A DNA stretch of 14,938 bases from Hydrocurvibacter sp036169815 (lineage in GTDB: Bacteria > Campylobacterota > Campylobacteria > Campylobacterales > Sulfurimonadaceae): contig JAVHOA010000051.1 in assembly GCA_036169815.1 (NCBI GenBank), positions 1 through 14,938 of the forward strand. Reading direction: 5' to 3'. The notes below the pieces were generated by a model. That model saw only the letters and a list, made by a program, of their open reading frames with translations. It had not been told where the DNA came from and ran no database searches. Position numbers and translations under genes: made by a program. Shown here piece by piece: positions 1-7,122 of this stretch (positions are counted from its first letter, which is position 1; each line of letters opens with the position of its first letter).

Positions 1-17
1 ACAGAGGAAGCGTAATC

Positions 18-1085
18 ATGGCAGAAATCACAGCAGCAATGGTAAAAGAGTTGCGCGCAGCAACTGATGCACCAATGATGGATTGTAAAAAAGCGCTAAT
101 GGAAACAGATGGCGATATGGAAAAAGCGGTAGAAAATCTTCGCGACCGTGGTATTGCAAAATCAGCTAAAAAAGCTGATCGCGTTGCTGCTGAGGGTTCT
201 ATCGGTTTGAAAATAGCTGAAGATTTTTCTAAAGCAACGCTTGTTGAAGTAAACTCTGAAACAGATTTTGTTGCTAAAAATGATGGTTTCAAAGATCTTG
301 TTGCAAAATCTGTCACACAAGCTTACACGCAAAATTGTGATTCAGTGGAAGCGCTTCGTGAAACTGAACTTGATGGCAAATCATTTGCACTTGTATTTGA
401 TGAAGCGGTTGCAAAAATCGGTGAAAAAATCGAAGTACGCCGTATGGCAACTTTAAGTGCAGACGCAAATACAGTTGTAAACGGTTATGTGCATTCAAAT
501 ACTCGTATTGGTGTTATCGTTGCAATTGAGTGTGACAGTGAAAAAACTGCAAAAGCGATGAGTGATATGGCAAAAAATGTTGCGATGCACGCATCTGCGA
601 TGAAACCTACAACGTTAAGCTATACAGATTTTGATCCTGCATATATCGAAAGTGAAACAATCGGACGTATCGAAGCAATCAAAAATGAGAATGAAGAGTT
701 AGCACGTTTGAAAAAACCTTTGAAAAACGTTCCTCAATTTATCTCTATGGCGCAATTGACTCCAGAAGTGTTAGCTGAAGCTGAAGCAAATATCAAAGCT
801 GAATTGAAAGCACAAAATAAACCTGAGCAAATCTGGGATAAAATCATTCCAGGACAAGTAGCTCGTTTTATTAGCGATAATTCTACTTTAGATAAAGAGC
901 AAGCACTTGTTGATCAAAACTATGTTATGAACGACAAACTAACAGTAGCGCAAGCGGTTGAAGAGGCTGCAAAAGCGGCTGGTGGTAGCGCAAAAATCTC
1001 TGCATTTTTCCGCCTAGAAGTAGGTGAAGGTTTAGAGAAAAAAGTTGACGATTTCGCAGCCGAAGTCGCAGCACAAATGGCATAA
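18..1085 (+). CDS. tsf: Elongation factor Ts
   Basis: EF-Ts is the cytoplasmic nucleotide-exchange factor that releases GDP from EF-Tu during translation elongation. The 355-residue protein has the N-terminal UBA-like helical domain (about residues 1-55, with the segment TDAPMMDCKKAL) and the EF-Tu contact motif TDFVAKN at residues 82-88, where the D-F pair is the part known to disturb the Mg2+ site of EF-Tu. It is longer than the E. coli protein (about 283 residues), with extra sequence in the core and C-terminal half, as I recall for other Campylobacterota. The ATG at 18 follows GAGGAA (4-9) at ideal spacing. The usual upstream partner is rpsB, which would lie just outside the window. A hairpin overlapping the stop codon separates it from the next gene. 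Confidence 0.97.
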   Translation: MAEITAAMVKELRAATDAPMMDCKKALMETDGDMEKAVENLRDRGIAKSAKKADRVAAEGSIGLKIAEDFSKATLVEVNSETDFVAKNDGFKDLVAKSVTQAYTQNCDSVEALRETELDGKSFALVFDEAVAKIGEKIEVRRMATLSADANTVVNGYVHSNTRIGVIVAIECDSEKTAKAMSDMAKNVAMHASAMKPTTLSYTDFDPAYIESETIGRIEAIKNENEELARLKKPLKNVPQFISMAQLTPEVLAEAEANIKAELKAQNKPEQIWDKIIPGQVARFISDNSTLDKEQALVDQNYVMNDKLTVAQAVEEAAKAAGGSAKISAFFRLEVGEGLEKKVDDFAAEVAAQMA

Positions 1086-1108
1086 GGGTTTTCCCTTATC
1101 CATTTTTT
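1082..1108 (+). terminator. Rho-independent terminator after tsf
   Basis: The 7-bp inverted repeat ATAAGGG (1082-1088) / CCCTTAT (1093-1099) with a TTTT loop includes the last bases of the tsf stop codon. Six T residues follow at 1103-1108, after a 3-nt gap. This is a compact intrinsic terminator that would end the rpsB-tsf transcript before the next promoter. Confidence 0.7.
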
Positions 1109-1140
1109 AAATCTTTTACCTCTCTCTTTTAACTTCCCTT

Positions 1141-1149
1141 TGCTATAAT
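1141..1149 (+). promoter_or_regulatory. Extended -10 promoter of the ABC ATPase gene
   Basis: TGCTATAAT is a perfect extended -10 (TG-N-TATAAT) preceded by a T-rich tract with no obvious -35, the normal pattern for sigma-70 promoters in Campylobacterota. The start codon begins only 7 nt after the last base of the -10 hexamer, so the predicted transcript starts at or within about 2 nt of the ATG. Confidence 0.65.
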
Positions 1150-1156
1150 CTCGCTT

Positions 1157-1801
1157 ATGAATTTACTTAACGCAAACTCCATATCGCACGCTTTTGACTA
1201 CGAACTTTTTTCCAATATATCCTTACATGTAAGCCAAGGCGAAACCATCGCAATTACTGGCGTGAGTGGCAGTGGAAAATCCACTTTTTTACATATCCTT
1301 TCAACACTGCTGCAACCAAAATCTGGAAGCGTGAGCATTCTTGGCAAAGATTTAAGCACCTTGAGTGACAAAGAGCTGGTACGTGTAAGAAGTCATGATC
1401 TTGGAATTATTTTTCAATCACACTACCTTTTTCGGGGCTTTAGTGCTATGGAAAATCTAGAAGTTGCTTCCATGCTCAGCCATGAAAAGATAGATGAAGC
1501 GCTTTTACACAGACTTGGCATTGCACAAGTGATGCACCAAAAGGTGAGTGAACTCTCAGGTGGACAGCAGCAAAGAGTTTCTATCGCAAGAGTTTTAACT
1601 AAGAAGCCACGCATTATTTTTGCAGATGAGCCAACTGGAAATCTTGACAATAAAACAGCGGCTGAAGTGATGAATATTTTTGATGAGTATATTGCACAAA
1701 ACAAAGCTGCGCTTGTTCTTGTCACCCACGATGAAGCCCTTGCACACAGATGCAACAAGATATACCACTTAGAGAACAAAGCGCTCCTGCAGGTGCAGTA
1801 A
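1157..1801 (+). CDS. ABC transporter ATP-binding protein, LolD/MacB-like
   Basis: This is the ATPase subunit of an ABC transporter. It has Walker A GVSGSGKST (residues 35-43), the Q-loop glutamine at 87, signature LSGGQ (133-137), Walker B IIFADEPT (153-160) and the H-loop histidine at 191. At 214 residues it is a bare nucleotide-binding domain of the LolD/MacB/FtsE type, which normally pairs with a FtsX-like permease at the inner membrane. No permease gene lies in the window, so the substrate (lipoprotein or other) is unknown. The ATG at 1157 gives a normal family N-terminus but has no room for a ribosome-binding site. The stop codon overlaps the fliR start (TAATG). I recall the same neighbour in C. 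jejuni (Cj1180c). A CTTACATGTAAG palindrome lies inside the gene and encodes Leu-His-Val at residues 23-25. Confidence 0.9.
   Translation: MNLLNANSISHAFDYELFSNISLHVSQGETIAITGVSGSGKSTFLHILSTLLQPKSGSVSILGKDLSTLSDKELVRVRSHDLGIIFQSHYLFRGFSAMENLEVASMLSHEKIDEALLHRLGIAQVMHQKVSELSGGQQQRVSIARVLTKKPRIIFADEPTGNLDNKTAAEVMNIFDEYIAQNKAALVLVTHDEALAHRCNKIYHLENKALLQVQ
1222..1233. repeat. CTTACATGTAAG palindrome, copy 1
   Basis: A perfect 12-bp palindrome inside the ABC ATPase coding sequence. Identical copies are at 9856-9867, 12266-12277 and 12287-12298. Its presence within a reading frame shows that the element is not confined to intergenic DNA. Confidence 0.8.
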
Positions 1802-2565
1802 TGAACTATGCCACAATATTTACCGATACAAATGTTGTTGGTTTTTTACTCCTATTTTTTCGCTTCGGTGCACTTTTTATAGCGGTTCCTATCTTTTCTC
1901 ATCAAAGTATTCCGATGGTTATGAAAGCCGCTTTGGCTTTTTTGCTCACTATCATTTTTTACTCTTCCATGCCACCGCTCGTTTTTGAGATCAACCTTAT
2001 CAATGTCTTGATTGCAATACTCAGCGAGATCTTGTTTGGACTTGTCATTGGTGTCATTTTACAGCTCGCATTTCATGTGATTACCTTTGGTGCAAGTATG
2101 ATTACATTTGCGATGGGATTTTCGATGGCAAGCGCAATCGACCCACAATCTGGGGTTTCTATGCCTATTATTGAGCAGTTTTTATCACTTATGGCACTGA
2201 TGGTGCTTTTTTCCTTAAATCTTCACCATTGGATGCTTCTTTTTATTGACAGCTCACTCAGTCATATTCCTCTAGGCGGTTTTGTGATGACGCAGTCGCT
2301 TATGACCTATATCATTCATGCTGCGGCAAATCTTTTTGTGATTGGATTTACCATTGCTTTTCCCATTATTGCACTTTCATGGATGGCAGATATTATATTT
2401 GGTATGCTTATGAAAACAATGCCCCAATTTAACCTTCTTGTTATCGGATTTCCAATAAAAATTATGATTTCTTTTGCCGTTTTAATAGCAATTTTGGGCT
2501 CTTCCATGTTGATTTTACAAGAGCAGATGCAAGATGCATTTAACTGGCTCGAAAAGCTTTTTTAA
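1801..2565 (+). CDS. fliR: Flagellar biosynthesis protein FliR
   Basis: FliR is an inner-membrane component of the flagellar type III export gate and works with FliP and FliQ. The 254-residue protein matches the usual family length and is almost entirely hydrophobic, with about six membrane segments. Family-typical stretches are RFGALF (21-26) in the first helix, the conserved mid-region around residues 95-125 (FGASM, IDPQSGVSMP), and PQFNLLVIGFP (208-218) near the C-terminus. The reading frame stays open upstream to 1750, but the ATG at 1801 gives the correct family N-terminus, has AGGT a few bases before it and overlaps the upstream stop codon as TAATG. That suggests translational coupling to the ABC ATPase gene. 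The isolated fliR, away from other flagellar genes, fits the scattered flagellar genes of this phylum. Confidence 0.93.
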   Translation: MNYATIFTDTNVVGFLLLFFRFGALFIAVPIFSHQSIPMVMKAALAFLLTIIFYSSMPPLVFEINLINVLIAILSEILFGLVIGVILQLAFHVITFGASMITFAMGFSMASAIDPQSGVSMPIIEQFLSLMALMVLFSLNLHHWMLLFIDSSLSHIPLGGFVMTQSLMTYIIHAAANLFVIGFTIAFPIIALSWMADIIFGMLMKTMPQFNLLVIGFPIKIMISFAVLIAILGSSMLILQEQMQDAFNWLEKLF

Positions 2566-2573
2566 CTTTTTTC

Positions 2574-2582
2574 TGATACAAT
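2574..2582 (+). promoter_or_regulatory. Putative extended -10 promoter of the acidic-protein gene
   Basis: TGATACAAT fits TG-N-TATAAT with one mismatch and lies just after the fliR stop in T-rich DNA. A start site near 2589 would give a leader of about 33 nt containing AAGGA (2607-2611), 10 nt before the ATG at 2622. Confidence 0.45.
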
Positions 2583-2621
2583 AAGTCAAATTCTATTCAA
2601 CCATTCAAGGACACTGCAACT

Positions 2622-3797
2622 ATGAATATTCTACTCCTAAATGATAATCCAGTCGTCACAAAACTTGTTACCCTAAGCGCGCAAAAAACTGGCAATGAGA
2701 TTTTAATCGCAAGTAATCTAGACGAGATTACTGAGGGTTCTTATGATTTGCTGATTGTTGATGAAGCACTTTATACGCCAGCCTTATTTGATGAATTAGA
2801 ATCAAAAATAGCATATAAAAGCTCTTTGTATATGCTTTCTCGTGGTGTTGCAAGTGCTGATGGATTTGATTATGAAGTAAAAAAACCTTTTTTACCGACA
2901 GATTTGGTAGAGCTTTTAAGCAAGATTGCACTTCATGTTGTAAAGGTTCAAGAAAAGCCAAAAGAGTTAGAAATTGATTTAGACAATCTCGATATTGAGG
3001 ATGACTTGGATCTCAATACAACGCTGAGTACTCGAGCACAAGCCGATGATGTCGATGGGTTAGAGGATTTAGATTTTGATCTTGATGATTTCGACCTTGG
3101 CACAATCGATCTTGATGAAGAGCTGCATGAGAGTGATGAAACAAATTCTATCTTAGATCAAGATGATGTGAATGAAGTTAAAAATCTTTTAGATGAAACA
3201 GATGAAGATGACTTTAGTTTCGATGATTTTGAACTCGATGAGGAAATCGGCAAAGATAAAGAGAAAGTTCAAGATGATTTAACCTTAGAAGAGGAAGCAC
3301 TCCAAGAAGATTTGGCTTTAGAAGAGAGCGATGCACTTGCTGGGTTGCAAGAGGATATGCTTTTGGATGAACTCATGCAAGAGGATTTTTCTCTTGATGA
3401 GCTTGAAGACAAGATTGAAACGGCTGTTTCAACACTCAGTGATGAGGATTTAGAACAAGAGATTGATGTAGCATTGGACGACTTGGGCGAACTCTCCACT
3501 TTAGATGAAAAATCTTTAAAAATAGCTCTAGGTGAAGAGGTAGAAGAGCTAGAAGAAGAGTTGGATGCGATGGAATTTGAAGATGTTGCGCTCCAAGAAG
3601 ATAAGAGCGATGCACTTGAAGATGTTGCACAAGTGCAAAGCGATGCATTAAGTATCGAAGGCAAAGATGACAAAACTGATGGCATTGAAGCGCTCAAAAC
3701 TCTCTTAAAAGCACTCAATAACGAAGATGTTATAGCATCGCTCAAAGGTATGAATGTCAGTATTAATATCTCTTTTGGAAACAGTAGTGACAAGTAG
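2622..3797 (+). CDS. Highly acidic protein with receiver-like N-terminal domain
   Basis: A 391-residue protein with no assigned function. Residues 1-105 look like a response-regulator receiver fold: a first strand ILLLNDNP carrying D8, a third strand DLLIVD ending in D47 (the phospho-acceptor position), S73 after the fourth strand and K88-P89-F90 at the fifth. One of the two usual acidic residues of the first strand is N7 here. Residues 115-350 are extremely rich in Asp, Glu and Leu with few basic residues, and contain degenerate LQED-type repeats (for example around residues 227-262 and 322-330). The last 40 residues return to normal composition (IEALKTLLKALNNEDVI, then SINISFG) and look like a small folded tail. 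I recall the same place in C. jejuni being held by a 'highly acidic protein' (Cj1178c). It overlaps gmk by 11 bases. A regulatory or scaffold role is inference only. Confidence 0.85.
   Translation: MNILLLNDNPVVTKLVTLSAQKTGNEILIASNLDEITEGSYDLLIVDEALYTPALFDELESKIAYKSSLYMLSRGVASADGFDYEVKKPFLPTDLVELLSKIALHVVKVQEKPKELEIDLDNLDIEDDLDLNTTLSTRAQADDVDGLEDLDFDLDDFDLGTIDLDEELHESDETNSILDQDDVNEVKNLLDETDEDDFSFDDFELDEEIGKDKEKVQDDLTLEEEALQEDLALEESDALAGLQEDMLLDELMQEDFSLDELEDKIETAVSTLSDEDLEQEIDVALDDLGELSTLDEKSLKIALGEEVEELEEELDAMEFEDVALQEDKSDALEDVAQVQSDALSIEGKDDKTDGIEALKTLLKALNNEDVIASLKGMNVSINISFGNSSDK
3777..3789 (+). promoter_or_regulatory. Ribosome-binding site and GTG start of gmk
   Basis: GGAA (3777-3780) lies 6 nt before GTG at 3787. 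This favours GTG over the in-frame ATG at 3754, which would add 11 residues not typical of guanylate kinases and lies deep inside the upstream gene. Confidence 0.6.
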
Positions 3798-4401
3798 CGG
3801 TGCAATTTTAGTGCTTTCTGGCCCAAGTGGAGCTGGAAAGAGTTCTTTGATTAAACAGGTTTCACAAGCCATAGGCGCGCACTATTTTTCCATTTCAACG
3901 ACGACAAGAGCGATGCGAGAAGGCGAGATGGATGGAGTTGATTACCATTTTGTTAGCATGGAAGAGTTCAAAGAAGATATAGAGAATGAACAGTTTTTAG
4001 AGCATGCGCTGGTGCATGGAAACTACTATGGAACCTCAGTAAAACCTGTAAAAGAGGCATTAAAAGAGGGTAAACTTGTTATCTTTGATATTGATGTTCA
4101 AGGAAATATGTCTGTGAAAAATAGGTTTGGAGATATTACCACTTCAGTATTTATTACTACTCCGACTTTACAAGAGTTAGAGAGAAGACTTCGATTTCGT
4201 GGCACAGATAGTGAAGAGATTATTCAAAATCGCATACAAATGGCAAAAAGAGAGGTGCAACGTATCTCTGAATATGAGTTTTTTATACTCAATGATGATT
4301 TAGAGAAAGCCGCAAAGCATCTCATTACCATAGCAAAAGCGGCGAGATTGAAAATCCCAACTTCAGAGATTAACAAGTTTATTATTGATTGGGAAAACTA
4401 A
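3787..4401 (+). CDS. gmk: Guanylate kinase
   Basis: Guanylate kinase phosphorylates GMP to GDP using ATP, in purine nucleotide synthesis in the cytoplasm. The P-loop GPSGAGKS lies at residues 12-19. The GMP-binding region follows with the segments STTTRAMREGEMDGVDYHFV and the Tyr-rich NYYGTS, then the FDIDVQG strand and the lid RLRFRGTDSEE with its arginines. With the GTG start the protein has 204 residues, the normal family size; a longer version from 3754 is possible but has no ribosome-binding site in its favour. The start overlaps the end of the acidic-protein gene by 11 bases in another frame, which implies one transcript and translational coupling. Confidence 0.95.
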   Translation: MTSSGAILVLSGPSGAGKSSLIKQVSQAIGAHYFSISTTTRAMREGEMDGVDYHFVSMEEFKEDIENEQFLEHALVHGNYYGTSVKPVKEALKEGKLVIFDIDVQGNMSVKNRFGDITTSVFITTPTLQELERRLRFRGTDSEEIIQNRIQMAKREVQRISEYEFFILNDDLEKAAKHLITIAKAARLKIPTSEINKFIIDWEN

Positions 4402-4405
4402 GGGC

Positions 4406-4430
4406 ATCTACAGCAAATCGTAGATATACT
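4406..4430 (+). promoter_or_regulatory. Short inverted repeat and possible tatA promoter
   Basis: ATCTAC (4406-4411) and GTAGAT (4420-4425) form a 6-bp inverted repeat with an 8-nt loop just after gmk. TATACT (4425-4430) is an acceptable -10 that would give a leader of about 40 nt to tatA. The hairpin has only a poor T-tract, so it is at best a weak terminator. TATTTA at 4457-4462 is an alternative -10. Confidence 0.3.
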
Positions 4431-4476
4431 TTTGTAAATTTTTATGGCATTCATGCTATTTATTAAAAGGAAATTC

Positions 4477-4722
4477 ATGGGAATACCTAGTGGATCAGAA
4501 TGGTTAGTAATCCTTCTTGTAGTTGTAATTTTATTTGGTGGTAAAAAAATTCCTGAATTAGCTAAAGGTCTCGGTAAAGGGATTAGAAACTTTAAAGATG
4601 AGATGAAAGATGGTTCATCTAGCGAAACTGCATCTGCAGAGCAGCCTAAACATGCTGAAATAGATACAAAATCTTCAAATGCAGAAGAACAAACTTCAGC
4701 ATCACAAACAAAACAAGCGTAA
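4477..4722 (+). CDS. tatA: Twin-arginine translocase subunit TatA
   Basis: TatA forms the pore-like oligomer of the Tat system, which exports folded, often cofactor-containing proteins across the inner membrane. The 81-residue protein shows the full family plan: a short N-terminus (MGIPSGSEW), one membrane helix (about residues 9-20, LVILLVVVILFGG), the FGGKKIPELAKGLGKGIRNF hinge and amphipathic helix (about 19-38), then a charged, flexible Ser/Ala/Glu/Lys-rich tail. The frame is open from an ATG at 4444, but the ATG at 4477 follows AAAAGGA (4465-4471) at 5 nt and gives the canonical start, so the first 11 residues of the longer frame are rejected. The absence of tatB and tatC nearby fits the scattered tat genes of this phylum. 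The argS start lies 3 bases after the stop. Confidence 0.95.
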   Translation: MGIPSGSEWLVILLVVVILFGGKKIPELAKGLGKGIRNFKDEMKDGSSSETASAEQPKHAEIDTKSSNAEEQTSASQTKQA

Positions 4723-4725
4723 GCC

Positions 4726-6321
4726 TTGAAGCAACGTGTAGGATCGCTTTTACGCGCCGTATTTGATCAAGACGTTGTTTTAGAAAAGCCCAAAGACAGA
4801 AGTTTTGGGCATTTTTCTACTCCCATTGCATTTTCTCTAGCAAAAGAACTCCGTAAATCTCCGATGATTATTGCCCAAGAACTCAGTGCGTCATTTGGCG
4901 AGGCAGATATATTTAGTGCAGTAGAATCTGTACAGGGGTATATCAATTTTCGTTTGAGTGAGAGTTTCTTAGACGAATATGCTTCTTGGATTCTTGCAAA
5001 TCCCGATCAATTTGGAAAAGATGAAAAAAACGAAAAAATACTTTTAGAGTTTGTGAGCGCAAATCCTACAGGACCACTGCATATTGGCCATGCAAGAGGT
5101 GCCGTCTATGGAGATACTCTTTTGCGTCTTGGTCGCCATTTGGGCTATGACATGACCGCTGAATATTATGTAAATGATGCAGGAAATCAAATCGATTTAC
5201 TTGGGCTTTCTATCCAGCTAGAGGGACAAGCAGCAATCCTCAACAAAGAAGTCGAGTGGCCTGAGAGTTTTTATCGCGGTGAGTATATGAGCGATTTAAC
5301 AGCGCAAGCTGTCGCACATTTTGGTGTAGAGATTCTCACTGATGTAGCGCGTCAAAGAGAACTTGCCTTGTGGGCCAAAGAGAGTGTTATGGAGCTTATC
5401 GTAGCTACTCTTGGCGCTACAAATATTCATTTTGATACCTTTGTCAACGAGTCTTCACTTTACGGTGAGTGGGATAGAGTGATGGCTAAAATGGGTGAGA
5501 GTGTTTATAAAAAAGATGAAAAACTCTTTATAGCATCCGCACAAAAAGGGGATGACGCTGATAGAGTTGTTGTCCGTGAAGATGGCCGTCCAACCTATTT
5601 GGCTGGAGATATTATCTACCATAATCAAAAGTTTGAAAGAGGGTATGATCACTATATCAATATTTGGGGTGCTGATCATCATGGCTACATTCCTCGTGTA
5701 AAAGCTGCTGTTGAGTTTCTTGGATACGAGAGTTGCAAACTTGAAGTGCTCTTATCGCAGATGGTCAGTCTTTTAAAAGATGGCGAACCTTATAAGATGA
5801 GTAAGCGTGCTGGAAATGTAATCCTTATGAGTGATATTGTTGAAGAGATTGGTTCTGATGCACTCCGCTTTATTTTTGCTTCCAAAAAGAGCGATACGGC
5901 ACTGGAATTTGATGTGGAAGAGTTTAAAAAACAGGACAGTTCAAATCCTATCTATTACATCCAATATGCACATGCTCGCATAAGAACTTTAGTTGCCAAA
6001 AGTGAGCTCTTGGCTCAAGAGATACAAAATGCCCCATTAAAAGATTTGAGTGCAGATGCTGATGGGCTTCTTTTTGAAGCGCTTTTATTGCCTGAGATTA
6101 TTGAGGATGCCTTCCATTCAAGACAAGTGCAAAAATTGACAGATTATTTGAAATCTCTTGCTGCTAAACTGCATAAGTTTTATTATGATTGCAGAATTAT
6201 CGGAAGCGATGAAGAAGCGAAATTACTAAAAATTTTAGAAGTGGTTGCTCTTTCGCTTAAAACTGGTATGAACCTTCTTGGAATCGAAGCAAAAAATCAT
6301 ATGGTTCGTGAAGAGGCTTAA
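4726..6321 (+). CDS. argS: Arginyl-tRNA synthetase
   Basis: A class I aminoacyl-tRNA synthetase that charges tRNA-Arg with arginine; 531 residues. The N-terminal tRNA-recognition (Add-1) domain includes KPKDRSFGHFSTPIAFSLAK, the HIGH motif is in GPLHIGHARGAVYGD (about residues 116-130), and the KMSKR loop is in YKMSKRAGN near residue 365. The C-terminal DALR-type anticodon-binding domain begins around ADALRF/QYAHARI-like sequence. The start is TTG at 4726: the 24 residues before KPKD equal the length I recall in C. jejuni ArgS, and no ATG lies nearby in frame. It sits 3 nt after the tatA stop with no strong ribosome-binding site, so coupled translation with tatA is likely. Confidence 0.96.
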   Translation: MKQRVGSLLRAVFDQDVVLEKPKDRSFGHFSTPIAFSLAKELRKSPMIIAQELSASFGEADIFSAVESVQGYINFRLSESFLDEYASWILANPDQFGKDEKNEKILLEFVSANPTGPLHIGHARGAVYGDTLLRLGRHLGYDMTAEYYVNDAGNQIDLLGLSIQLEGQAAILNKEVEWPESFYRGEYMSDLTAQAVAHFGVEILTDVARQRELALWAKESVMELIVATLGATNIHFDTFVNESSLYGEWDRVMAKMGESVYKKDEKLFIASAQKGDDADRVVVREDGRPTYLAGDIIYHNQKFERGYDHYINIWGADHHGYIPRVKAAVEFLGYESCKLEVLLSQMVSLLKDGEPYKMSKRAGNVILMSDIVEEIGSDALRFIFASKKSDTALEFDVEEFKKQDSSNPIYYIQYAHARIRTLVAKSELLAQEIQNAPLKDLSADADGLLFEALLLPEIIEDAFHSRQVQKLTDYLKSLAAKLHKFYYDCRIIGSDEEAKLLKILEVVALSLKTGMNLLGIEAKNHMVREEA

Positions 6322-6353
6322 AAAAGCCTATCCCAAGAGTTGAGAAACTCTTG
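6314..6353. repeat. Two adjacent inverted repeats between convergent gene ends
   Basis: AGGCTT/AAGCCT (6314-6319 and 6324-6329, AAAA loop) overlaps the argS stop and the stop of the convergent flagellin gene. CAAGAGTT/AACTCTTG (6334-6341 and 6346-6353) is a perfect 8-bp stem with a GAGA loop inside the last codons of the flagellin gene. Neither has a following T-tract on either strand, so they could end or protect the two convergent messages but are not classic intrinsic terminators. Confidence 0.4.
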
Positions 6354-7071
6354 AGGCATTGATAGTTTGCAAATGTGCTTGCGAGAGTAACGAGGCATTA
6401 AGTAAAATATTTTGCTGAGAAAAGTTGTTTATCTCGTTTGCGATATCACTATCGCTCATCTGAGATTTTGCGCTAGTGAGCGAGCCTATTTGCGAGAGAA
6501 TTGAGTTGGTTGCGCTCCCTAGTGAGTTTGTTGTAGAAGCGATTGTGCTTTGAACATCTTGGAGTGATTTCATAAAATCACGAATCGATTTTTGCGAAGA
6601 GGAATCGATAGTATTTATATCCAGTTTACCTATATCCGCTGTAATCGTGCTCTTTCCTAAAGAAAACTCCATAGTGTTTCCAAAAATATTTTGTCCATTA
6701 AATTGTGCATTATCGATGCTATTTTGCATGCTTGACTTGATCGCATCTGCTTGGGATGTAAGTGTTGCTTTATCGCTTGATGAGAGGGCTGCATTGTTTG
6801 ATGCAACGGCGAGTGTGTTTAAATCGTTTGCACTACTTGAGAGTGACTGTGTCACACCATCTGCAATCTGCATCATCGACACGGCATCGGTTGCATTTTG
6901 TAAACCTTGAGAGAGGGTTCCAATATCATTGCCAAGTGCATTTGTAATAAGCGCTAAAGTTGCATCATCAAGCTGTTCATTTTTACCTGTCGCTACTTTG
7001 CTTAGTGATGTTTCCATACTTTTTTTATGGTCATTTATGTAAAGAGGTGCGTGAGAACTATTGACTTGCAT
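6328..7071 (-). CDS. FlaC-like short flagellin-family protein
   Basis: A 247-residue protein with only the conserved flagellin ends and no variable surface domain. The N-terminal coiled region carries SLSKVATGK, the segment NATDAVSMMQIADG and AQFNGQNIFG, matching the flagellin pattern up to FNG. The C-terminal region carries SDSDIANE, in place of the usual SRIRDADFA-like segment, followed by a helix ending in SRVSQLLG. Size and layout match Campylobacter FlaC (about 249 residues), which is secreted through the flagellar type III apparatus and is not a main filament subunit; that role is inferred here. A strong ribosome-binding site AAAGGAG (complement of 7078-7084) lies 6 nt before the ATG. 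A 51-nt gap separates it from the transpeptidase gene upstream on the same strand; I found no clear sigma-28 or sigma-54 promoter there. Confidence 0.85.
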   Translation of the reverse strand: MQVNSSHAPLYINDHKKSMETSLSKVATGKNEQLDDATLALITNALGNDIGTLSQGLQNATDAVSMMQIADGVTQSLSSSANDLNTLAVASNNAALSSSDKATLTSQADAIKSSMQNSIDNAQFNGQNIFGNTMEFSLGKSTITADIGKLDINTIDSSSQKSIRDFMKSLQDVQSTIASTTNSLGSATNSILSQIGSLTSAKSQMSDSDIANEINNFSQQNILLNASLLSQAHLQTINASRVSQLLG

Positions 7072-7122
7072 GTAAAGCTCCTTTGTTTAAGCTATGATAA
7101 CGCCATAATCCTAAAAGAATCT

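Noticed and set aside
1423..1779. A 118-residue minus-strand frame within the ABC ATPase gene
   Set aside because: It lies wholly opposite the conserved signature and Walker B region of a clear ATPase, has no ribosome-binding site and resembles no family.
3269..3826. A 185-residue open frame on the minus strand, very rich in serine
   Set aside because: It is the mirror of the GAA/GAT-rich acidic coding sequence. The low-complexity serine composition follows directly from those codons, and it has no family features.
4444..4476. An N-terminal extension of TatA from the ATG at 4444
   Set aside because: The extension puts extra hydrophobic and basic residues before the conserved start, while the ATG at 4477 has a strong ribosome-binding site and the normal family N-terminus.
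7085..7122. A sigma-28-like promoter before the FlaC-like gene (TAAAGATT on the minus strand)
   Set aside because: The -35-like part is close to consensus, but no CGATAT/GCCGATAA-type -10 lies at the right distance. A sigma-54 GG/GC pair was also not found.
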